A program made the position numbers and the translations under genes. From VRUE01 sp036406595 (GTDB lineage: Bacteria; Actinomycetota; Thermoleophilia; Solirubrobacterales; 70-9), in NCBI GenBank assembly GCA_036406595.1, contig DASXAR010000050.1:1-58521 (forward strand): DNA of 58,521 nt, read 5' to 3'. Below, piece after piece: positions 51,465-58,521 of the stretch. The notes beneath the pieces were generated by a model. That model had not been told where the DNA came from. It searched no databases and worked only from the letters and a program-made list of their open reading frames with translations. Positions within the stretch are counted from its first letter, which is position 1. Every line of letters begins with the position of its first letter.

Positions 51465-52637
51465 TCAATCCTCGCACAGTCCGAGCGCCTCACGTGCGGG
51501 GGCGAGGAGGTAGTGCGAGCCCGCCACGAGGACGATCCCGCCGCTTGCGGCGGCGAGCTCACGGGCGCGTTGGAGCGCATCGCCGAGGTCCGGAACCGCC
51601 TCGGCTCCGAGACCGGCCTCGATGCAGGCGTCGCGCAGCTCGGCCGCCGGCACCGCTTCGCGCGGGGCCTCGGGCAGCTCGGTGCAGACGGCGCTCCGCA
51701 GGATCGGGGCGAGCGCGGCGATTATTCCCCCGGTGTCCTTGTCGGCGAGGACCGCGAGGCAGGCGACGACCGGCCGCCCGGCGGCGATTTCAGCGATCGC
51801 CTCGGCGAGCGCCGCGGCTCCTGCGGGATTGTGGGCGGCGTCGAGGAAGACCGGCGGATCCCCACCCAATCCTTCGAGCCGGCCCGGCACCCGCACCTCC
51901 CGCGCAACCTCGGCCACCAGCCCGGGCTCGAGCGGCCGGCCGGTGAAGGCCTCGACCACGGCCACGGCGAGCGCGAAGTTGCGGCGCTGGAAGCGCCCAG
52001 ACAAGCCGAGCTCCACCTCCTCGCCGGGATCCTCCGGCGCCACCACCAGCTTCGCTCCCCTCCTCTCGGCAACCCGCCGGGCCTGGTCGGCGACGTCGGG
52101 GTTGAGCCTCCCCACCACCAGCGTCGTCTGGTCGCGGAGCACCGCAAGCTTCTCGGCGGCGATCTCGGTCTCCGATTCGCCAAGCCACTCCGTGTGGTCC
52201 AGTCCGACCGACGTCATCGCTGTGACCCGAGACGGAATCGTGTTGGTGGCGTCGAGGCGGCCGCCGAGCCCCGCCTCGACCACAGCCACCTGGACGTGAG
52301 CTGCGGCCAGCGCGACGAACGCGGCGGCGGTCGCGAGCTCGAACTGCGTGACCGGGCCGTCCTCCTCTGCGGATCCCCGGTTGACGACCTCCGCCGCGTC
52401 GGCGGCGCGCTCGACCGCGGCGGCGAAGGCCGCCGGCGCGATCTCCGCGCCGCCGATCAGCACCCGTTCCGACCAGCGCGACGCATGGGGTGACACACAG
52501 GCGCCGGTTCGGAGCCCGCTCGCCTCCATCAGGGCCGCCGCCATCCGCGTAACCGATGACTTGCCGTTTGTTCCCACGACGTGGATCGAGGCGAAGCGGT
52601 GCTGCGGCATCCCGAGCAGGGTGTTGAGCCGATGCAT
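51465..52637 (-). CDS. folC: Folylpolyglutamate synthase / dihydrofolate synthase (true start probably upstream)
   Basis: A Mur-ligase-like enzyme that adds glutamates to folate. Walker-type HVVGTNGKSSVTRMAAALM, VEAGLGGRLDATNTI, SVGLDHTEWLG and FLDAAHNPAGAAAL are diagnostic. The first ATG/GTG/TTG is at 52637, but the frame upstream encodes ERYLESLAPIGWKLGLER, a conserved FolC N-terminus. It is open back to an ATA at 52700 that overlaps the valS stop (ATAG) and is preceded by GGAGGAG eight bases away. A rare-codon start giving 411 aa is therefore likely. Confidence 0.94.
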   Translation of the reverse strand: MHRLNTLLGMPQHRFASIHVVGTNGKSSVTRMAAALMEASGLRTGACVSPHASRWSERVLIGGAEIAPAAFAAAVERAADAAEVVNRGSAEEDGPVTQFELATAAAFVALAAAHVQVAVVEAGLGGRLDATNTIPSRVTAMTSVGLDHTEWLGESETEIAAEKLAVLRDQTTLVVGRLNPDVADQARRVAERRGAKLVVAPEDPGEEVELGLSGRFQRRNFALAVAVVEAFTGRPLEPGLVAEVAREVRVPGRLEGLGGDPPVFLDAAHNPAGAAALAEAIAEIAAGRPVVACLAVLADKDTGGIIAALAPILRSAVCTELPEAPREAVPAAELRDACIEAGLGAEAVPDLGDALQRARELAAASGGIVLVAGSHYLLAPAREALGLCED

Positions 52638-52696
52638 GCGCTCGAGCCCGAGCTTCCAGCCGATCGGCGCGAGCGACTCGAGGTACCGCTCGGGTT

Positions 52697-55312
52697 CTAT
52701 TCGGACAGCTCCTCCAGCTCGCGCCGGTAGCGCTCGAGCTTCGCGCGCTCCTCCTCGACGACCTCCGCCGGCGCGTTGGCGACGAAGCCGTCGTTGTCGA
52801 GTTTCCCCTCCGCTCGAGCGACCTCGGAGCGCAGATCCACCAGCCGCGCCTCGACCCGCTCGCGCACCGCGGCGCCGTCGATCTGCCCCGTGGCGAGGAC
52901 CTGGACCGGTCCCACCGATGCAACCGGCTCGCCGCCATCAGCGTCGAAGGAGAACCGCGCCAGCCGACCGACGAATGCCTCGAGATCGGGCCCGTCGACT
53001 CTCGCCGGAAGGACCGCGGCGGCCGGGATGTCGACCAGGTCGCGCCAGGCGCGCAGCCTTCGGATCAGCTCGATCGAGTCATTCATGTCGGTCTCGGCCT
53101 CAGCATCCCGCAGCGAGTCGTCGGCCTCCGGAAACGGATGGACCGCTAGGTGGCCTCGACGGGCCGGATGGTAGGACCAGATCTCCTCCGTCACGAAGGG
53201 CATCAGAGGGTGGATCAGGGCCAGGGTTCGCTCGAGAAGCCAGAGCAGCGTCGCCGAGACCTTCTCCTCGCCGTCGTAGAGGCGAGGCTTGACGATCTCC
53301 AGGTACCAGTCGCAGAGCTCGGACCAGAAGAACGAGTAGGCCTCCTGGGCCGCGTGCGCGAAGTCGTACTCCTCCAGCTTCGCGGTCACCGAGGCGATCG
53401 TCGCCTCCATCCGCGAGACGATCCAGCGATCCTCGATCGTCACAGGGTTGATCGTGCCGCCGCCCACCGCCGCAGGGACTTGGCCCTGCGGCGCATTGGT
53501 GTCCGCCTGATTTTGATCGAGTTTCACATTCATCAAAATCAGGCGGCTCGCGTTCCAGAGCTTGTTGGCCAGGTCGGCGCCCTGCTGGACCTTGGCGTCG
53601 GAAAAGCGCACGTCCTGGGTGGAGGACATCGCGAGCAGGCCGAATCGCAGCGCGTCGGCGCCGTGCTGATCGATTTCGTCCAGCGGGTCGATGCCCGTGC
53701 CCAGGCTCTTCGACATCCGGCGCCCGTCGCGCGCCTGGATCACCGCATGGACGTAGACGTCGCGGAAGGGTACGTCGCCGGCGAACTCGATCCCGGTCAT
53801 GATCATCCGCGCCACCCAGAGGAAGAGGATCTCGCGAGCGGTGGTGAGGAAGCTGGTCGGATAGAAGGCGGCCAGCTCGGGGGTCTCCTCGGGCCAACCG
53901 AGCGTCGCGAAGGGCCAGATCGCCGAGCTGAACCAGGTATCCAGCACGTCCTCCTCCTGGCGCAGCTCGCCCCCACAGGCGCCGCAGCGGCTCGGTTCCC
54001 GCTCGGCGACGATCGTCTCGCTGCAGGAGTCGCAGTACCAGACCGGGATCCTGTGGCCCCACCACAGCTGGCGCGAGATGCACCACGGGCGGATTTCCTC
54101 CATCCAGTCGAGGTAGACCCGCTTCCACTGCGGCGGGACGATCCGAACCTGGTCCCTTTCCACGGCTTCGATCGCCGGCCGGGCGAGCTCGTCCATGCGG
54201 CAGAACCACTGCAGCGAGATCAGCGGCTCGATCCGCTCGCCGGAACGGTGGGAGAAGGGCACAGAGTGGATGTAGGGCTCCTCACTGCTGATCAGGCCCT
54301 CCTCTCGCAGCGCGGCGACGACCGCGGTCTGCGCCTCGGCGACGGTGAGGCCGGTGAAGCGCTCTCCCGCCGCCTCGGTCATGCGGCCGTCGGGGCCGAT
54401 CGCGACGATCTCCTCGAGGCCGTGCCGGCGGCCGATCTGGAAGTCGTTGGGGTCGTGCCCCGGGGTGATCTTCAAGGCCCCGGTTCCGAACTCCGGGTCG
54501 ACGTGCTCGTCGGCGATGACCGGCAGGCGGCGGCCGACCAGAGGCAGGACGCAGTGGCGGCCGATCAGGTCCGCGTAACGCTCGTCGTCCGGATTCACCG
54601 CCACCGCGGTGTCCGCGAGCATCGTCTCCGGCCGCACGGTGGCGACGGTCAGCACCCTGTCGGAGTCCTCGACCGGGTAGTCGATCGAGTAGAGGGTGTC
54701 CTCCACCTCGCGGTTCTCGACCTCGAGGTCGGAGATCGCCGAATGCGAGCCCGGGTCCCAGTTGACCATGTAGTTGTCGCGGTAGATGTAGCCGCGGTCG
54801 AAGAGGCCCTTGAAGACCCGGTAGACCGCCCTCACGTACCCCTCGTCGAGGGTGAAGCGCTCGCGCTCGTAGTCGCATGAGGCGCCGAGGCGCTTGTACT
54901 GCTCGACGATCTGGGAGCCGTACTGCTCTTTCCACCTCCAGACCCGCTCGACGAAGGCCTCGCGGCCCAGGTCGAGGCGGTCACTCCCCTCCTCGCGCAG
55001 CGCTCTCTCGACCACCGCCTGGGTCGCGATCCCTGCGTGGTCGGTGCCGAGGATCCAGAGCGTGTTGCGCCCCCTCATCCGGTTCATCCGCACCAGCGCG
55101 TCCTGGATCGATCCATTCAGGGCGTGCCCCATGTGCAGGGCGCCGGTCACGTTTGGCGGTGGGATCGCCACCGAGAAGTTCTGCTCCGGCGCCCCCTCGG
55201 CCGGCGGGTGAAAATAGCCGCCCTCCAGCCATTCGGCGAAGATCCGCCGCTCGACCTCGGCAGGGTCGTAGCGGGTCTTCTCCTCGAGGTTCTTGAGGCG
55301 CTCGTCTCCCAT
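52697..55312 (-). CDS. valS: Valyl-tRNA synthetase
   Basis: An 871-aa class Ia synthetase. The HIGH motif is HMGH in PPPNVTGALHMGHALNG and the KMSKS loop is KMSKSLGTGIDP. Editing domain, anticodon-binding domain and a C-terminal coiled-coil arm (VEARLVDLRSEVARAEGKLDN) are present. Just after the conserved NASRLILMN helix the DNA carries two perfect palindromes in frame, encoding an unusual DQNQADTNAPQGQVPAAVGG linker. A long hairpin lies in the 87-base gap before the gene. Confidence 0.97.
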   Translation of the reverse strand: MGDERLKNLEEKTRYDPAEVERRIFAEWLEGGYFHPPAEGAPEQNFSVAIPPPNVTGALHMGHALNGSIQDALVRMNRMRGRNTLWILGTDHAGIATQAVVERALREEGSDRLDLGREAFVERVWRWKEQYGSQIVEQYKRLGASCDYERERFTLDEGYVRAVYRVFKGLFDRGYIYRDNYMVNWDPGSHSAISDLEVENREVEDTLYSIDYPVEDSDRVLTVATVRPETMLADTAVAVNPDDERYADLIGRHCVLPLVGRRLPVIADEHVDPEFGTGALKITPGHDPNDFQIGRRHGLEEIVAIGPDGRMTEAAGERFTGLTVAEAQTAVVAALREEGLISSEEPYIHSVPFSHRSGERIEPLISLQWFCRMDELARPAIEAVERDQVRIVPPQWKRVYLDWMEEIRPWCISRQLWWGHRIPVWYCDSCSETIVAEREPSRCGACGGELRQEEDVLDTWFSSAIWPFATLGWPEETPELAAFYPTSFLTTAREILFLWVARMIMTGIEFAGDVPFRDVYVHAVIQARDGRRMSKSLGTGIDPLDEIDQHGADALRFGLLAMSSTQDVRFSDAKVQQGADLANKLWNASRLILMNVKLDQNQADTNAPQGQVPAAVGGGTINPVTIEDRWIVSRMEATIASVTAKLEEYDFAHAAQEAYSFFWSELCDWYLEIVKPRLYDGEEKVSATLLWLLERTLALIHPLMPFVTEEIWSYHPARRGHLAVHPFPEADDSLRDAEAETDMNDSIELIRRLRAWRDLVDIPAAAVLPARVDGPDLEAFVGRLARFSFDADGGEPVASVGPVQVLATGQIDGAAVRERVEARLVDLRSEVARAEGKLDNDGFVANAPAEVVEEERAKLERYRRELEELSE
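53469..53545. repeat. Two perfect palindromes inside valS
   Basis: The first is GCCGCAGGG/CCCTGCGGC (53469-53492, 6-base loop). The second is a 14-bp perfect inverted repeat CGCCTGATTTTGAT/ATCAAAATCAGGCG (53504-53545, 14-base loop). Both are in frame and encode the variable linker after the conserved LILMN helix. Confidence 0.8.
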
Positions 55313-55345
55313 TCGGGCGCCGAGTCTAAGCCTATCCGCCCATCT

Positions 55346-55393
55346 GCCGATGGCCTTAAAACCACCGTATGGGTGGGTTTAAGGCCCATCGGC
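55346..55393. repeat. Long hairpin between clpX and valS
   Basis: Arms 55346-55366 and 55372-55393 pair over about 20 base pairs with one bulge and one mismatch, around a 5-base loop. On the transcribed strand the stem is followed by AGATGGGCGG, not a U-run. It occupies over half of the 87-base gap, so it ends in the valS leader if clpX and valS are co-transcribed. Confidence 0.75.
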
Positions 55394-55399
55394 CGTGGT

Positions 55400-56689
55400 T
55401 CAGGCGGATTCCTCGCTCAGCTCGTCGTCCGAGTCCTCGCCGATGTCCTGGTGCGCGGCCTCGGTGACCAGTGTCGGGCGCCTCCCCTGCACGATCGTCT
55501 CCTTGGTCACCACGCACTTGGTGACGTCGCGGCGGGAGGGCAGCTCGAACTGGACGTCGAGCAGCGTCTCCTCGAGGATCGAGCGCAGACCACGGGCGCC
55601 GGTCTCCCGCTCCAACGCCCGGTCGGCGATCGCCTCGAGGCTGTCCTCGCTGAAGACCAGCTCGATGTCGTCGAACTCGAAGAAGCGCTGGAACTGGCGC
55701 GTCAGCGCGTGGCGGGGCTCGGTGAGGATCGTGATCAGGTCGTCGCGGGTGAGCTGGTGGATCGCGGCGACCACCGGGAGCCGGCCAATGAACTCCGGAA
55801 TCAGCCCGTATTCGATCAGGTCCTCGGGCAGGACCTGCTCGAACCACTCCCCGGTGTCCTTGACCTCGCGGGAGGAGATCGCCGCGCCGAACCCCACGCC
55901 GCGGTTGCCGACCCGCCGCTCGATCACCTTGTCGAGTTCCGCGAATGAGCCGCCGCAGACGAAGAGGATGTTTGTCGTGTCGATCGTCAGGAACTCCTGG
56001 TGCGGGTGCTTGCGGCCTCCCTGCGGCGGCACCGAGGCGGTGGTCCCCTCGAGGATCTTCAGGAGCGCCTGCTGGACGCCTTCGCCGGAGACGTCCCGGG
56101 TGATCGACGGGTTGTCCGCTTTGCGGGCGATCTTGTCGATCTCGTCGATGTAGATGATCCCGGTCTCCGCCTTCTTCACGTCGTAGTCGGCCGCCTGGAT
56201 CAGCTTCAGGAGGATGTTCTCCACGTCCTCGCCCACGTAGCCCGCCTCGGTCAGGGCGGTCGCGTCGGCGATCGCGAAGGGCACGTTGAGGATGCGGGCA
56301 AGGGTCTGTGCCAGCAGCGTCTTGCCGCAGCCGGTCGGGCCGAGCAGGAGGATGTTCGACTTCTGCAACTCGACGTCGGTCTCCTCGCCCTGTGCCATCT
56401 GGACCCGCTTGTAGTGGTTGTAGACGGCGACCGAGAGTGCTCGCTTCGCCGCCTCCTGACCGACCACGTACTCCTGCAGGACCTGGTGGATCTCACGCGG
56501 TTTGGGGAGGTTCTCGAGTTCGACCGCCGGAGCCGGGGTCAGCTCCTCGTCGATGATCTCGTTGCAGAGGTCGATGCACTCGTCGCAGATGTAGACGCCC
56601 GGGCCCGCGATCAGCTTTTTGACCTGTCGCTGGGACTTGCCGCAGAAGCTGCAGAGGAGTTGCTCGTTCGAATCTGTAGGACGTGCCAA
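55400..56689 (-). CDS. clpX: ATP-dependent Clp protease ATP-binding subunit ClpX
   Basis: A 429-aa AAA+ unfoldase that feeds substrates to ClpP. The N-terminal zinc-binding domain has CSFCGK and CDECIDLC; Walker A is GPTGCGKTLLAQTLA, Walker B IIYIDEIDKI, and RNPGVGF-type pore region reads RVGNRGVGFGA. The start is TTG 56689, set by a strong AAGGAGG ribosome-binding site at about 56698-56706. clpP is not in the window. Confidence 0.97.
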   Translation of the reverse strand: MARPTDSNEQLLCSFCGKSQRQVKKLIAGPGVYICDECIDLCNEIIDEELTPAPAVELENLPKPREIHQVLQEYVVGQEAAKRALSVAVYNHYKRVQMAQGEETDVELQKSNILLLGPTGCGKTLLAQTLARILNVPFAIADATALTEAGYVGEDVENILLKLIQAADYDVKKAETGIIYIDEIDKIARKADNPSITRDVSGEGVQQALLKILEGTTASVPPQGGRKHPHQEFLTIDTTNILFVCGGSFAELDKVIERRVGNRGVGFGAAISSREVKDTGEWFEQVLPEDLIEYGLIPEFIGRLPVVAAIHQLTRDDLITILTEPRHALTRQFQRFFEFDDIELVFSEDSLEAIADRALERETGARGLRSILEETLLDVQFELPSRRDVTKCVVTKETIVQGRRPTLVTEAAHQDIGEDSDDELSEESA

Positions 56690-56839
56690 GCGGGTTCCCC
56701 TCCTTGCGGGGCGGTAGTCGCCTACCGGCGTCGCGCCCCCTAGCTTAGACGGAGCTCCGACCCGGCCTCGTGAGCATCTTTACGCCGGGGCGGGCGCCGT
56801 CCCTTCCCCTGGGACGATCCATGCCGACCCCGCGATACC

Positions 56840-57304
56840 GTGAAGCGGATGAAGGGCGCCAGACGCATCGGGCCGATCGCGGCGGAGGACATGGACGCCC
56901 TTTTGCCGATGATCGGGGATTACCAGCGCTTCTACCTGGTCGAGCGCATCGATTCCGAGCGCAACCGGGCGTTCTTCTCCCGCTTCATCCACCCCAGCGC
57001 CGACGGCATGCTGCTCGGCGCCTGGGAGGACGAGGTGCTCGTCGGCTATGCCTGCCTCTACTGGAGCTTCAGCTCGCTCGTCCCGGCCGAGACGGTCCTG
57101 ATGAACGATCTCTACGTCGTCGAGCCGGCCCGTGGTCGGGGGATCGGCCGTGGGCTGATCGACGCCGCCGCGGCCGCCGCCCGAGAGCGCGGAGCTCACC
57201 AGGTGGAATGGTCGACCCAGCCGGGCAACGTCACCGCGCAGCGCCTCTACGACTCGACCGGAGCCGAGCGCAGCGAGTGGGTTGAGTACGACCTGCCGCT
57301 GTAG
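56840..57304 (+). CDS. GNAT-family N-acetyltransferase
   Basis: A 154-aa GNAT protein. IGPIAAEDMDALLPMIGDYQRFY opens the fold and the acetyl-CoA-binding VVEPARGRGIGRGLIDAAA matches the R/QxxGxG/A motif; RLYDSTGAERSEW is the usual C-terminal strand. The substrate is unknown. The start may be GTG 56840 or ATG 56849. It is divergent from clpX across a 150-base gap that must hold both promoters. Confidence 0.85.
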   Translation: MKRMKGARRIGPIAAEDMDALLPMIGDYQRFYLVERIDSERNRAFFSRFIHPSADGMLLGAWEDEVLVGYACLYWSFSSLVPAETVLMNDLYVVEPARGRGIGRGLIDAAAAAARERGAHQVEWSTQPGNVTAQRLYDSTGAERSEWVEYDLPL

Positions 57305-57311
57305 GCGCATC

Positions 57312-57575
57312 TCAGAAAGCAGACCGCTCGTACGCGCGCACCTTCTCCTCGAGCTCACGGCGATAGATGCGCAGGAAGACCGGAATCCAGATCGCCTCGA
57401 GGACCAGCCCCGCCAAGAGGATCTTCCAACCGCTGATCTCGAGTGCCGCGGCGAGGATCGCGATGGCGCCAAGGAAGAGTGCGGAGAGCACGAGCGATCC
57501 CCGGATCACCCGGTAACCCCGCGCCGCGTCCCGGCGGCTCACCGGCTCGTCGTTGGTTATCCGGAAGTTCCCCAT
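57312..57575 (-). CDS. Small two-helix membrane protein
   Basis: An 87-aa protein: a charged N-terminal stretch (TNDEPVSRRDAARGYRVIRG), two hydrophobic helices (LVLSALFLGAIAILAAALEI and ILLAGLVLEAIWIPVFLRIY) and a charged C-terminal helix RRELEEKVRAYERSAF. Not recognised as a known family. It is convergent with the first GNAT gene (7 bases apart) and divergent from the second. Confidence 0.65.
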   Translation of the reverse strand: MGNFRITNDEPVSRRDAARGYRVIRGSLVLSALFLGAIAILAAALEISGWKILLAGLVLEAIWIPVFLRIYRRELEEKVRAYERSAF

Positions 57576-57635
57576 ACACCCTTTTCTCGGACGTCGTGCT
57601 CGGAACTTGAGGCGAGTTGGCTACCTTCGGGGCAG

Positions 57636-58100
57636 ATGCAGGTGGAGCTCTCCAGGACCACGCCGCAGGACCCCGCCGCGGTCGTCATGCACGAGGCGCT
57701 CTACCGTGAAGCCGACGAGCGAGGCGGGCTGCCGCCCCCCATCGCCGTCCCGGCGATGCCGGTCGGGCTGACGCCCCCGACCGGCGCGTTGCTGATCGCA
57801 CACGAGGGCCTGGAGCCGGTGGGGATCGGCGGCGTCCGGCACCTCGGCACCGACGTGGCCGAGGTGAAGAGCATGTACGTCCGCCCGTCTCACCGGGGAA
57901 GGGGCGTCGCACGGCGGCTCCTGGAAGAGCTCGAGTCGATCGCCCGCGAGCACGGCTGTCTGGCCGTCCGGCTCGACTCCTCGCGCTACCTGACCGAGGC
58001 CGTCTCGCTCTACCGCTCCGCCGGCTACGAGGAGATCGCCGACTACAACGGCAACCGGAGCGCCGACATCTGGTTCGAGCGCCCTCTCACCAGCGGCTGA
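57636..58100 (+). CDS. GNAT-family N-acetyltransferase
   Basis: A 154-aa GNAT protein starting MQVELSRTTPQDPAAVVMHEA. The acetyl-CoA site is YVRPSHRGRGVARRLLEELES, and RLDSSRYLTEAVSLYRSAGYEEI is typical of single-domain amino-acid or small-molecule acetyltransferases. The start at ATG 57636 leaves a 60-base gap to the divergent membrane gene. The 3' end overlaps the convergent M23 peptidase gene by 14 bases. It is not closely similar to the other GNAT gene nearby. Confidence 0.88.
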   Translation: MQVELSRTTPQDPAAVVMHEALYREADERGGLPPPIAVPAMPVGLTPPTGALLIAHEGLEPVGIGGVRHLGTDVAEVKSMYVRPSHRGRGVARRLLEELESIAREHGCLAVRLDSSRYLTEAVSLYRSAGYEEIADYNGNRSADIWFERPLTSG

Positions 58101-58521
58101 GGATCGGCTTCGGGTCGACCGGCCGGCCGCGGAGGTGGACCTCGAAATGAAGGTGGCAGCCGACGGTGCGGGCGTTGCCCGTCCTCCCCACCGCGCCGAC
58201 CGCCTCGCCGGCGAAAACCGGCTCTCCGCGCCGCAGCGGCGTCGGCCGCCGCATGTGGGCGTAGAAGTAGGAACGCGCCTCGCCCGCGCCGTGGATCAGG
58301 ATGAAATTCCCGTAGAGGACCGGATCGAAGCCCCATCGCAGGACCCGGCCGCTCGCCGCCGCGACCAGCGGCGTCCGGCAGCGGGCGACGATGTCGAAGC
58401 CTTCGTGCGTCCGCCCACCGCTCCGAGGCGCCCGGAAGTCCCCGATCGCCCCCCGCGTCCAGTGCGGCCCGGCAACCGGGAAGACATGCGCGACGAACCG
58501 CGTCCCACCCGTCGGCCGCGC
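58087..58521 (-). CDS. M23-family metallopeptidase, 5' end cut off by the window
   Basis: The last 144 residues of an M23 (LytM/peptidase M23) domain on the minus strand; no start codon is visible because the gene runs off the right edge. HEGFDIVARCRTPLVAAASGRV holds the first zinc ligands (H...D) and CHLHFEVHLRGRPVDPKP holds the HxH motif. These enzymes cut peptide cross-links in peptidoglycan or act as regulators. The domain is complete at its C-terminus, ending PILSRW. Confidence 0.9.
   Translation of the reverse strand, partial: ARPTGGTRFVAHVFPVAGPHWTRGAIGDFRAPRSGGRTHEGFDIVARCRTPLVAAASGRVLRWGFDPVLYGNFILIHGAGEARSYFYAHMRRPTPLRRGEPVFAGEAVGAVGRTGNARTVGCHLHFEVHLRGRPVDPKPILSRW

Noticed and set aside
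55346..55393. Intrinsic terminator after clpX
   Set aside because: The stem is strong, but no U-run follows in the transcribed direction, so it is listed as a hairpin only.
55313..55399. T-box leader for valS
   Set aside because: No AGGGTGG-type T-box sequence or specifier-loop arrangement; the gap is too short.

Overview
The window looks like a chromosomal piece of a high-GC (roughly two-thirds G+C) actinomycete. The gene set and protein sequences suggest class Thermoleophilia (Solirubrobacterales-like), but that placement is inference from family resemblance; no rRNA is present. Nearly every gene from the right edge down to about 4.3 kb lies on the minus strand in tight, often overlapping operons. 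The plus-strand exceptions are the first three genes at the left, rpsT near 26.7 kb and two acetyltransferases at the right end.

Reading in the direction of minus-strand transcription (right to left): a partial M23 peptidase and small genes (57.3-58.5 kb); clpX, valS, folC and a 39-aa membrane peptide (51.3-56.7 kb); a zinc-ribbon membrane protein, ndk and maf (49.7-51.3 kb); the rod-shape and cell-wall elongation cluster mreB-mreC-mreD-mrdA-rodA followed by rng, rplU, rpmA, obgE (40.3-49.7 kb); proB-proA-nadD-rsfS and a DivIVA-like coiled-coil protein (36.0-40.1 kb); a lower-GC island with a PD-(D/E)XK endonuclease-like ORF that runs straight through a tRNA-Ala(GGC) gene into a Phd/YefM-like segment (35.3-36.0 kb); two small membrane proteins, leuS, a cupin, the DNA-uptake genes comEA-comEC, a His-rich membrane protein and holA (26.9-35.3 kb).

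Below 26.6 kb come murJ with a polytopic glycosyltransferase-like protein, lepA, two MaoC-type dehydratases, then a stress and ribosome-maturation block hrcA-dnaJ-prmA-(membrane protein)-murI-yqeY-phoH-ybeY/era. This runs directly into hisIE and a complete tryptophan cluster, trpE-G-D-C-(htrA-like protease)-trpF-B-A, which together supply every step from chorismate to tryptophan. At the left end are a pyrophosphate-type phosphofructokinase with a short coupled lipoprotein, a methyltransferase, a TIGR01777-type epimerase and a partial malic enzyme.

The most unusual signals are: (1) a degenerate modular repeat family located at gene junctions, several copies of which encode stop codons, start codons or protein termini of essential genes, including the stretch that joins ybeY and era into one open frame; (2) the endonuclease/tRNA-Ala/antitoxin-like composite ORF; (3) strong palindromes, one pair of them in-frame inside valS and a 20-pair hairpin in the clpX-valS gap; and (4) several genes whose conserved N-terminus extends upstream of any ATG/GTG/TTG codon (folC, murI, possibly trpA). 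No CRISPR array, rRNA, insertion sequence or phage module was seen, and no intergenic stretch exceeds 300 bases.
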